Assembly (NCBI GenBank): GCA_036338025.1
Contig: JAYZDB010000211.1
Coordinates: 1 to 21,704, forward strand
From: JAYZDB01 sp036338025
GTDB lineage: Bacteria; Planctomycetota; UBA1135; UBA2386
DNA length: 21,704 nucleotides
Direction of reading: 5' to 3'
In this document: piece by piece, positions 15,458 to 21,704 of the stretch
How positions within the stretch are numbered: the first letter of the stretch is position 1
How the letters are laid out: every line of letters starts with the position of its first letter
Position numbers and translations under genes: made by a program
The notes under the pieces: generated by a model
What the model was told of the DNA's origin: nothing
The model's input: only the letters and a program-made list of their open reading frames with translations
Databases searched by the model: none

Positions 15458-16459
15458 GTGACCCGCTCTCTCATTTTCTCGTCGGTCGTGTTGTTCTTTT
15501 CTGCCGTCAGCCCAGCGCAACCCGGCAAGGACCAGGGGCAGGCGAAGCAGTTGGCGATCGGCATCTTGGGCCTCGACACTTCGCATGTCGTTGCTTTCAC
15601 GAAGGTGTTCAACGACCCCAAGGCCAGCGGCGATCTCGCTACTATGCGGGTGGTGGCCGGGTATCCAGGGGGGACCGACATCCCTGCGAGCAAGAACCGC
15701 GTGCAGGGCTTTACCAGGCAGTTGGCGGGGATGGGGGTCGAGATCGTCGACTCGGTCCCAGCACTTCTCTCGCGAGTGGATGCCGTGCTCTTGGAGTCCG
15801 TAGATGGTCGACCGCATCTCGCGCAGGCGCGCCAGGTAATCGAGGCCGGCAAGCCGGTGTTCATCGACAAGCCGCTGGCGGGGACCCTGGAAGATGTTCT
15901 CGCGATCGATGCCCTGGCACGACAGCACCGCGTGCCGTGGTTTTCGAGTTCGGCGCTGCGATTCGGTCCTTCGGTGCCCAAAGGCATCGGCGAAATCACG
16001 GGTTGCGACGCCTGGGGCCCCTGCGCCCTGGAGCCGACCCATCCGGACCTGTTCTGGTATGGAATTCACGGGGTCGAGTCCCTGTTTACGGTGCTCGGGC
16101 CGGGCTGTGTTTCGGTGACCCGCTCCAAGACCAGCGGCTCGGACCTGGTCACCGGGGTTTGGCGCGACGGCCGGATCGGCACGTTTCGCGGACTCAGGAT
16201 CGGCAAGGCCGGTCACGGAGCGACAGTCTTCGGGATGCGCGGTGTCGCAAAGCGTGGGGAATACCGGAGCTATGAGCCCCTTGTCGTCGAGATTGCGCGG
16301 TTCTTTCGGACCGGCAGGGCGCCGGTTGACCCCTCGGTCACGATCGAGATCTACGCATTCATGGTGGCGGCGCAGGAAAGCTCCCAGACGGGTAGCAAAT
16401 CCGTGACCCTGGCAAGCGTTCTCGCCAATGCTCGCCGCGCCAACAAACGGCGGCGGTAG
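15458..16459 (+). CDS. exported Gfo/Idh/MocA-like oxidoreductase
   Basis: The product is 333 residues with a GTG start set by a strong AGGAGG. Residues 1-20 are a signal peptide (LIFSSVVLFFSAVSPA then Q), so export is likely. The NAD(P)-binding region reads LAIGILGLDTSHVVAFTK, a variant of the GxGxxG fingerprint. The family E-K-P motif appears as FIDKPLAG with K138, and H204 in YGIHGVE is a possible active-site histidine. The C-terminal beta-sheet domain is shorter than in typical 350-400-residue members. Exported relatives are common in Planctomycetes; how they obtain cofactor is unclear, though some family members bind NAD tightly. It is divergent from the epimerase, with only 39 bp between starts, so a shared control region probably reaches into coding sequence. 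Confidence 0.8.
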   Translation: MTRSLIFSSVVLFFSAVSPAQPGKDQGQAKQLAIGILGLDTSHVVAFTKVFNDPKASGDLATMRVVAGYPGGTDIPASKNRVQGFTRQLAGMGVEIVDSVPALLSRVDAVLLESVDGRPHLAQARQVIEAGKPVFIDKPLAGTLEDVLAIDALARQHRVPWFSSSALRFGPSVPKGIGEITGCDAWGPCALEPTHPDLFWYGIHGVESLFTVLGPGCVSVTRSKTSGSDLVTGVWRDGRIGTFRGLRIGKAGHGATVFGMRGVAKRGEYRSYEPLVVEIARFFRTGRAPVDPSVTIEIYAFMVAAQESSQTGSKSVTLASVLANARRANKRRR

Positions 16460-16696
16460 CGCGGTCCGCCACGGCTTGTCTTGGTTCGATCTGGCGTACG
16501 CACGGGCGACCGGTTTCTTGGAAAGAACGAGTACCGGCGGACCCGGAAGCGGTTAATCATTACACCCCAGGGTCGGACCCGGGCGTGATCTGGTGGTACC
16601 CTGTAGCAAAGTTCCCGTTGCCAACAGCAGCGGACTCCTCACAGTTAGCGGTTCAGTCGACCACAACCAGCCAAGCAGCACCGGATCCCGAACGAT
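16460..16696. other. intergenic region upstream of purF, no clear site
   Basis: This 237-bp stretch should carry the purF operon promoter. A near-perfect small palindrome GGGTCGGACCC (16570-16580) and a widely spaced inverted repeat (16463-16470 with 16536-16543) are present. No convincing -35/-10 pair or purine riboswitch core was seen. Confidence 0.45.
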
Positions 16697-18166
16697 ATGT
16701 GTGGTTTCATTTCGATCTTTGGTCCGGAGGGAACAAACGTCATCCAAGACGCCCTCACCGGTCTTCTCGCGATCCAGCACCGCGGCCAGGATGCCGCGGG
16801 CGTTGTCACGTTTGACAAGAAGTTTGAGATCAAGAAAGGTCTCGGGCTGGTCCGCGAGGTTTTTGAGGACAAGCACATGGAGCGCCTGGGGGGGCCCTCG
16901 GCGGTTGGGCACGTTCGCTACCCGACGGTCGGTACCGGTGGTGGGACGGACGTTCAACCGTTCACCATCGATTTCCCCGTTGGGGTCACGATGGCTCACA
17001 ATGGCAACATCACGAATTTCCAAGAGCTCAAGCGTACTTACTTCGACGCGCGCAACATTCACCTCAATAGCGAGTGTGACCTCGAGGCCATACTCTACGT
17101 GTTTGCCGGCGCCCTCATCGATGCGATGGATGGCGGCAAGGTCACAGCAGAATGTGTGCAGGCTGCGGTCAAGGAAGTGTTCGCCGTCATCAAGGGTGCC
17201 TACTCTGTGGTTGGCCACATCGCTGGTGGTGGGATGTTCGCCTTCCGCGATCCCTACGGGATCAAGCCGGCCATTGTTGGTGAGCGAATGACCCGGGAAG
17301 GCACGGTCTATGCCGTGGCATCGGAGTCTGTTGTCTTGGATGTCGCGAACTACACCAACCACCGCGACATCGGAGCCGGCGAGCTTTTTTGGGTCGGCGA
17401 GTCTCGGCAAGCGCAGTTCTTCCAGATCGGCGACAAGCCACACCGGCCCTGCATTTTCGAGTACATGTACTTTGCCAGGCCCGACAGCACACTCGACGGC
17501 ATTTCAGTCTACAAGGCTCGCCTCGAATCGGGCAGGCGGCTAGCAGAGGCCTGGAGAAGGACGGGTCTCGAGGTGGACGCCGTGATCCCGGTACCCGAGT
17601 CAGCGCGCACTGCCGCTCAGACAATGGCCGAGGTGCTTGGAGTGCCGTACCGGGAGGGCTACGTCAAAAATCGCTACGTTGGTCGGACGTTCATCATGGC
17701 CAACGACAATCTCCGTAGGGAAACGGTTCGCCACAAGTTGAATCCGATCCGGATGGAGTTTGAGGGCAAGCGAGTGCTCATTGTCGATGACTCGATTGTT
17801 CGCGGACATACCAGCCGCCAACTCGTAAAGATTGCGCGGGAGATGGGGGCGGCGAAGGTCTATCTCGCCTCGTATTCCCCGCCGCTGGTTCACCCGTGCC
17901 TCTACGGCATTGATATGTCTACCAAGAACGATTTCGTCGCGCTCGACCGTAGTATTGAGGAAGTCACCGTTGAGCTCGGCTGCGATCACCTTCTGTATCA
18001 GACAATCGAAGACATGGTTGCGGCGACCAGCGCTCACGCGGAAGTACCGATGCAATTTTGCAAGGCTTGCTTCGAGGGTGTGTATCCGACCGGTGACATC
18101 ACCGAGAACATGCTGCGAGACATCGAGAATGATCGACTGACCGCAGCCGCCGGGAATTCGAACTGA
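16697..18166 (+). CDS. purF: amidophosphoribosyltransferase (glutamine PRPP amidotransferase)
   Basis: The product is 489 residues and catalyses the first step of purine synthesis, transferring ammonia from glutamine to PRPP. The glutaminase Cys is C2 directly after Met (MCGFISIFG), so no propeptide is needed beyond Met removal. Glutamine-site features are QHRGQDAAG (27-35), RYPTVG and AHNGNITN (100-107). The PRPP loop is VLIVDDSIVRGHTS (360-373). Four cysteines, C252 (HRPCIFEY), C401 (VHPCLYG), C455 and C458 (FCKACFEG), match the 4Fe-4S ligands of the Bacillus subtilis-type enzyme. It is the first gene of a tight operon, with pyrE beginning six bases after its stop. Length and motifs are normal. 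The assignment is firm. Confidence 0.97.
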   Translation: MCGFISIFGPEGTNVIQDALTGLLAIQHRGQDAAGVVTFDKKFEIKKGLGLVREVFEDKHMERLGGPSAVGHVRYPTVGTGGGTDVQPFTIDFPVGVTMAHNGNITNFQELKRTYFDARNIHLNSECDLEAILYVFAGALIDAMDGGKVTAECVQAAVKEVFAVIKGAYSVVGHIAGGGMFAFRDPYGIKPAIVGERMTREGTVYAVASESVVLDVANYTNHRDIGAGELFWVGESRQAQFFQIGDKPHRPCIFEYMYFARPDSTLDGISVYKARLESGRRLAEAWRRTGLEVDAVIPVPESARTAAQTMAEVLGVPYREGYVKNRYVGRTFIMANDNLRRETVRHKLNPIRMEFEGKRVLIVDDSIVRGHTSRQLVKIAREMGAAKVYLASYSPPLVHPCLYGIDMSTKNDFVALDRSIEEVTVELGCDHLLYQTIEDMVAATSAHAEVPMQFCKACFEGVYPTGDITENMLRDIENDRLTAAAGNSN

Positions 18167-18172
18167 GACGTT

Positions 18173-18757
18173 TTGCCAAGCACGAAAAACTACGTGAATA
18201 ACTTTGATCCCGCAGCCGGCCATTCTCGCCTCCTGCAACTTGTGCGAGATCTTGCTTACAAGGATGGACTCGACATCGTGTTGGCATCGGGTAAGCGGTC
18301 CGATTTCTATATCCAGGGCAAGAAGGTCACTCTTCACCCCGAAGGACTGAATCTAACGGCCCGGTTGCTGCTGAAAGACCTTGAGAAGTACCCTGACATC
18401 ACGGCGATCGGTGGCCTGACCATGGGCGCCGACCCGATTGCCTCGGCGATGGCGGCCATTTCTTTCGAGACCGGTCAGAACCTCAATGCGTTTCTGGTTC
18501 GCAAGGAATCCAAGGACCATGGAGTTGGTTCTCGCATCGAAGGAGAGATCTCCGAGGGTGAGAAGGTCGCGATCATCGAGGACACAGTCACGACGGGCGG
18601 GTCGGCTCGCAAAGCGATCGACGCAGTGTTGGCAGTGGGCGCGGTACCCGTCGTCATCTATGCGCTCGCCGACCGTGAGGATCCCGACGCTGACGCCTTC
18701 CGGGCCGAGTTCAACGTCCACAGCCTGTTTGGTCTGGCGGAAATCCGGGGAGAGTGA
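18173..18757 (+). CDS. pyrE: orotate phosphoribosyltransferase
   Basis: The product is 194 residues and converts orotate plus PRPP to orotidine 5'-monophosphate in pyrimidine synthesis. Visible features are SGKRSDFYIQGKK (39-51), the flexible catalytic loop VRKESKDHGVGSRIEG (109-124) and the PRPP-binding signature VAIIEDTVTTGGS (132-144). The start chosen is a TTG six bases after the purF stop; a GTG at 18194 is a possible alternative, and no strong Shine-Dalgarno is seen for either. Immediately downstream, with one base between, is the flavin reductase-like gene. Coupling of a purine gene and a pyrimidine gene, both PRPP users, is unusual enough to note. Confidence 0.95.
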   Translation: MPSTKNYVNNFDPAAGHSRLLQLVRDLAYKDGLDIVLASGKRSDFYIQGKKVTLHPEGLNLTARLLLKDLEKYPDITAIGGLTMGADPIASAMAAISFETGQNLNAFLVRKESKDHGVGSRIEGEISEGEKVAIIEDTVTTGGSARKAIDAVLAVGAVPVVIYALADREDPDADAFRAEFNVHSLFGLAEIRGE

Positions 18758-18758
18758 G

Positions 18759-19241
18759 ATGAGCGAGTCCCCCGAACCGCTGATGCAGGCGTTGGGGCGC
18801 GTAGCGAGTGGCCTCTACATCGTGACCACCGGCAGCGGAGCGGATGCGACTGGGTTCTTGGGTTCGTGGATCATGCAGGCCGGATTCGAGCCTCCGGCAC
18901 TGACGGTGGCTGTGCACCGCGAGCGGGCGGTGCTCGGCGCCTTGCGGGAATCTGGACACTTTTGCGTGTCGGTTCTGGCCGCATCATCGATGGATCTTGT
19001 CGGGCATTTCGCGAGAGGCTTTGCGCCCGGCGAAGATGCCTTCGTTGGTCTGGACACCGAGTTGGCGGACGGCGGGGTGCCTTACCCTGCTGACGCGCAC
19101 GCCTACTTGTTGTGCAAACTAGTAGGTGAAGCGACGTGGTCCGACCATGTCATCCTGTGTGGGGAGGTCCTTGCTGGCGACTGCAGGAACCTGGAGGAGG
19201 ATCCTGTCACACACGTCCGCAAGAACGGCTTGCGGTACTGA
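18759..19241 (+). CDS. small flavin reductase-like FMN-binding protein
   Basis: The product is 160 residues from the ATG at 18759, one base after the pyrE stop and preceded by GGGGAGAG; a longer frame starting inside pyrE is rejected. The sequence fits the flavin-reductase (split-barrel FMN-binding) domain: LGRVASGLYIVTTG (12-25), GFLGSWIMQAGFEPP (32-46), GHFCVSVLA (66-74), FARGFAPGED, and a final HVRKNGLRY. Similar domains occur alone and at the C-terminus of flavodiiron proteins. The role is probably FMN reduction by NAD(P)H or an unknown redox task. Its place inside the purF-pyrE operon is suggestive only. The stop is followed one base later by the GTG of the nucleotidyltransferase. Confidence 0.8.
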   Translation: MSESPEPLMQALGRVASGLYIVTTGSGADATGFLGSWIMQAGFEPPALTVAVHRERAVLGALRESGHFCVSVLAASSMDLVGHFARGFAPGEDAFVGLDTELADGGVPYPADAHAYLLCKLVGEATWSDHVILCGEVLAGDCRNLEEDPVTHVRKNGLRY

Positions 19242-19242
19242 T

Positions 19243-19818
19243 GTGACGAAAATCGGCGCCATCGTTCTCGCTGCTGGCCATGGCCGACGGATGGGAGCTG
19301 ACAAGGCCCTGCTTGATCTCGGCGGCAAGATGGCGGTCGAGAGAGTTGTCGAGAGTTGTCGCACGGCGGGTGTCGAGTGGTTGGGGATCGTGCGTGCGTC
19401 GGGAACGCCTGTTCTGGGAGAAGGGCTGGCCGAGTTGGAAGTCGCCGTTTCTGGAGGGGAGATGCTCGACAGCGTTCGCGCTGGCGTTGCCGCCCTGCCC
19501 CTCGAATGCTCGGCAGCAATTGTCTTTCCGGTTGACTACGCGATGGTCAGCAGCGAGTCGGTCTGTGCCGTTGTGGATGCGGTCCGCAACGGTCATGAAG
19601 TTGTGCTACCGATTTACGATGACCGTCCAGGTCACCCGATCGGACTCTCTCGAGTCTGCCTGGATGAAGTGTGCGGCGACATCGAGTCGCTTCGAGATGT
19701 AGTCAGCGCGGACCGCGAACGGGTTCTCGCAGTGCGCGTAGAAGATCCGTGGGTGCATCGCGATCTTGACACACCCGAGGACCTGGAGATGGCCAGAGCC
19801 TCGCTACGTTCGATCTAG
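19243..19818 (+). CDS. MobA/MocA-like nucleotidyltransferase
   Basis: The product is 191 residues, starting at a GTG at 19243. The ATG at 19241 is out of frame and is followed at once by a stop, and the longer in-frame reading from 19126 overlaps the flavin reductase gene. The nucleotide-binding signature is AIVLAAGHGRRMGADKALL (6-24), followed by VFPVDYAMV and DDRPGHPIGLS. These fit the molybdenum-cofactor guanylyl/cytidylyltransferase branch (MobA/MocA) of the GT-A-like nucleotidyltransferases. The usual substrate would be molybdopterin plus GTP or CTP, but related proteins use other acceptors and no other Mo-cofactor gene is present here. It is the last gene of the purF operon. The stop is 14 bp from the converging pseudopilin gene. 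Confidence 0.8.
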   Translation: MTKIGAIVLAAGHGRRMGADKALLDLGGKMAVERVVESCRTAGVEWLGIVRASGTPVLGEGLAELEVAVSGGEMLDSVRAGVAALPLECSAAIVFPVDYAMVSSESVCAVVDAVRNGHEVVLPIYDDRPGHPIGLSRVCLDEVCGDIESLRDVVSADRERVLAVRVEDPWVHRDLDTPEDLEMARASLRSI

Positions 19819-19832
19819 GGCGGCGCCGTTTT

Positions 19833-20396
19833 CTAGTTGCGCTGCATTACGGTGATCGAAGACGAGAGGGTCTCGGTGACCCCGCCGCGTTTTGGATACG
19901 ACAGCATCAGGCTGACAGTGATCTTGTTTGAAACCGACAGGATCGTGAAAGACTCCACCGAACGACAGAGGATGGCGGTACGGGTCTCTCCGTTGGATCC
20001 GATCGTCAGGACTCTCTCAAGCTGCTTACCTCTGACCCGGTACGAAATAGGCAGTGTGAACGTCCCGTTTGGCTGCATCCGATTGAAAGTCACCGACGAA
20101 GTCGTGGTTGCCCAGTCCGCTTCGAGCCGACCGTTGTTGTTGAGATCCTCGCCGGTATCCAGCACACCGTTGCCATTGACGTCCTCTCCGTCAGTGCTGC
20201 TGGTGCGCAACTCGTCGGCGATCCGGCGCAGCGAGTTGCGCATCTTCTCCGTGGCCGTGATTGCGCCGCCAGCGCTCTCCTGGAGGGTGGAGATCCTGGC
20301 CATCATCATGTAGATGGCCGCAAATATGATCGGGATAACCGCCGAGGCGATGAGCATCTCGATCAACGTGAACCCGGATTGACTTCGTAACCTCAT
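19833..20396 (-). CDS. GspJ-like type II secretion pseudopilin
   Basis: The product is 187 residues. A prepilin peptidase site lies early: G8 cleaved before F9 in SGFTLIEMLI, with Glu at +5 (E13), then a hydrophobic helix (about 9-32). The globular part carries two adjacent Asp/Asn-rich calcium-type loops, DVNGNGVLDTGE (72-83) and DLNNNGRLEAD (84-94). Length and layout suggest a minor pseudopilin of the GspJ type, which would sit at the tip of the type II secretion or a related pseudopilus. Other Gsp genes are not in the window. It lies 63 bp downstream of the HEAT-like gene on the same strand, so they may be co-transcribed. The ATG at 20396 puts the motif at the expected place. A general prepilin-like protein is the alternative. 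Confidence 0.82.
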   Translation of the reverse strand: MRLRSQSGFTLIEMLIASAVIPIIFAAIYMMMARISTLQESAGGAITATEKMRNSLRRIADELRTSSTDGEDVNGNGVLDTGEDLNNNGRLEADWATTTSSVTFNRMQPNGTFTLPISYRVRGKQLERVLTIGSNGETRTAILCRSVESFTILSVSNKITVSLMLSYPKRGGVTETLSSSITVMQRN

Positions 20397-20459
20397 CGGG
20401 TGGTGAAAAAGACAACAACAAGTGCTCTATCGGTCACAACACGAGCCACGTTGAGCGCC

Positions 20460-21704
20460 CTACCACGCCAGTCGCGGCACCGCTTCGAGCGGCGTGCCTG
20501 GCAGAGCCTCGTTCTTCCGATACCAGGGGAGCCACAGCTCGGACCGGGGCTCAATGACTCGTTGTGCGACTTCTTGCAGAATTTCATGGGCGCACTGAAT
20601 CGCACACACTTGGTCGTCCGCTGTCACGGCGGGACCCGTCTTCGTGCTCAACAAGTTGATCAGGATCAGGATTCCTTCGCGGTTCTTGTTAACGATTAGG
20701 CCACGGGCAGCTGCTAGTTGGGCTACCGGGTGCAATCGACTGGTGATCTTGAGGAATCGAGGATCGTCGATCGACCTTGTCTTCTCGAGTGCAAGGAAGG
20801 CTAACACTCGCATTCGGACCTTGGTGGCAGGGCCTTCGATCACGGCCCAGATCGGCTCAGCATCATCGATCTTGCCCCCGCTCAAGATGAGGACTTTGAG
20901 GCTGGCCGATTGGACTGCCCACGACGTATTCGAAAGGTGTTTCAACACCGACTTGTTGCGCTGCTCGGTCGGGTCCAGTCCGCCCAATACCTGAATCGCT
21001 GCGATCGCAGGTCCTACCGGCGCGGTTTCGATGAACTCATCGACGAGCGTGAGGGATTTCATGCCCATGTGGTTCGGCATCGCCGACTGGGCAGCGCGCA
21101 CTACTCGCCACTCCTCGTGAGCGAGCAGTGGCAGCATGCCCGACAAGGGAGCGTCTTCGACCAAGGACGCCGCCCGCAGGGCGGCAGTGAGGACATCGGG
21201 GTTTTGTTCGGACTGCAGAAGTTGGCGTAGAGAAATCCTCTCCCACATCCGACGGTTGCTGATCGCTTCGATTGCTCTTGAGCGAACCCGGGGATCCGCA
21301 GACTCGACCAGGGAATACAAGGGCGAGAGCGGCCCTTCATTCTCGAGTCGGCCAGCGATTTCAATGGCTGGCATGATGAGGCCCCGAGGCTCCTCCTCCA
21401 GGATCTGGAGCAATGGCCGTTCGTACTCCTGGATACCCGTCCTGATAGAATGGACGATTCTACCCTGCTGGAGGGTTCCGGACGTGGCGTAGAGCCTCAG
21501 TCGGTATTCTAGAGACTCGCGCGTACTCATCCGATCGGTGCCGACGTTGGTGTCGCCGGTGCCAATACGAGGGCCGTCGAGGGATCGTAGTGAGCTTTTC
21601 GGAGACTGCTTCGACGGCTTCTTGGCGTAGGGGGCCTGGCCGTCGTGGAAGACCACGATTCCTCCGAGTCCCAGGGCGATCAAGATCGTGATGATGACCA
21701 GGAC
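20460..21704 (-). CDS. membrane-anchored HEAT-like repeat protein, partial (5' end off right edge)
   Basis: The frame is open from the stop at 20460 to the right edge, giving 414 residues. A TTG at 21683 is not the likely start, because seven hydrophobic codons upstream of it (VLVIITIL) extend a membrane helix; the true start is beyond the window. After the helix comes a Lys/Ser/Gly-rich linker, then about 330 residues of helical repeats. Examples are PLYSLVESADPRVRSRAIEA, DVLTAALRAASLVEDAPLSG and SWAVQSASLKVLILSGGK, which resemble HEAT/PBS-lyase repeats. No catalytic motif is seen. It is probably a protein-interaction scaffold facing the periplasm or cytoplasm. Placement just upstream of a pseudopilin gene hints at a link with secretion or pilus assembly, but this is inference. 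Confidence 0.7.
   Translation of the reverse strand, partial: VLVIITILIALGLGGIVVFHDGQAPYAKKPSKQSPKSSLRSLDGPRIGTGDTNVGTDRMSTRESLEYRLRLYATSGTLQQGRIVHSIRTGIQEYERPLLQILEEEPRGLIMPAIEIAGRLENEGPLSPLYSLVESADPRVRSRAIEAISNRRMWERISLRQLLQSEQNPDVLTAALRAASLVEDAPLSGMLPLLAHEEWRVVRAAQSAMPNHMGMKSLTLVDEFIETAPVGPAIAAIQVLGGLDPTEQRNKSVLKHLSNTSWAVQSASLKVLILSGGKIDDAEPIWAVIEGPATKVRMRVLAFLALEKTRSIDDPRFLKITSRLHPVAQLAAARGLIVNKNREGILILINLLSTKTGPAVTADDQVCAIQCAHEILQEVAQRVIEPRSELWLPWYRKNEALPGTPLEAVPRLAW

Noticed and set aside
15419..16216. Upstream extension of the epimerase frame
   Set aside because: It runs antisense inside the well-supported Gfo/Idh gene and has no protein-like pattern. The Rossmann domain starts soon after the ATG at 15418.
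16463..16543. Inverted repeat GGTCCGCC / GGCGGACC
   Set aside because: The 8-bp arms are separated by 65 bp. This is likely by chance at this GC content and is not followed by a T-run.
16570..16580. Palindrome GGGTCGGACCC upstream of purF
   Set aside because: It could be a small operator, but it is short and GC-rich, and no second copy or promoter context was seen.
18438..18758. Longer N-terminus for the flavin reductase-like protein
   Set aside because: It overlaps pyrE out of frame. The ATG at 18759 has a Shine-Dalgarno and gives the normal family length.
19126..19242. Longer N-terminus for the MobA-like protein
   Set aside because: It overlaps the flavin reductase gene. The nucleotide-binding signature should begin within a few residues of the start, as it does from the GTG at 19243.
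19821..19828. CGGCGCCG followed by TTTT between converging genes, as a terminator
   Set aside because: The palindrome has no loop, so it cannot form a normal terminator hairpin.

Overview
The window is about 21.7 kb of GC-rich bacterial chromosome, densely coded on both strands. The gene content points to the phylum Planctomycetota or a close PVC-superphylum relative. The markers are a ThuA domain fused to a PVC-type membrane-bound dehydrogenase, a type I sulfatase with an extra C-terminal carbohydrate-binding-like domain, a Gfo/Idh/MocA oxidoreductase with a signal peptide, an FHS-like MFS permease and an odd NRAMP-like transporter. Genus or order cannot be set from the sequence alone. No rRNA, tRNA, CRISPR array, insertion sequence or phage gene was seen.

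Left part (1-8061): a minus-strand PVC dehydrogenase runs off the left edge. Next to it is a minus-strand MFS sugar permease. A 289-bp divergent intergenic region, holding a 20-bp operator-like palindrome, separates the permease from a plus-strand operon. That operon has three genes joined by 4-base stop/start overlaps: an enolase-superfamily acid-sugar dehydratase-like enzyme, a non-canonical NRAMP-like membrane transporter, and a TIM-barrel isomerase with the metal ligands of ketose 3-epimerases. This looks like an uptake and catabolism module for a sugar or sugar acid.

Middle (8337-16459): a secreted, extremely Lys/Arg/Ala-rich protein converges on a lipoprotein-type sulfatase. Divergent from the sulfatase is a coupled pair: a PLP-dependent serine/threonine dehydratase-like enzyme and an ornithine cyclodeaminase-family dehydrogenase. 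Converging on that pair is a second coupled pair on the minus strand: an NAD-dependent epimerase-like protein followed by a DHDPS-family aldolase/lyase. Only 37 bp from the epimerase start, in the opposite direction, begins the exported Gfo/Idh/MocA-like protein. These are accessory catabolic genes, and their substrates are inferred, not known.

Right part (16697-21704): a tight housekeeping operon runs purF - pyrE - small flavin reductase-like protein - MobA/MocA-like nucleotidyltransferase. It converges on two minus-strand genes: a GspJ-like pseudopilin with two Ca-binding-type loops, and a membrane-anchored HEAT-like repeat protein whose 5' end is beyond the right edge.

Intergenic stretches are all under 300 bp: 2476-2650 (a terminator hairpin and a weak promoter candidate), 4274-4562 (the palindrome), 8062-8336, 11289-11421 and 16460-16696 (no convincing site recognised in these last three).
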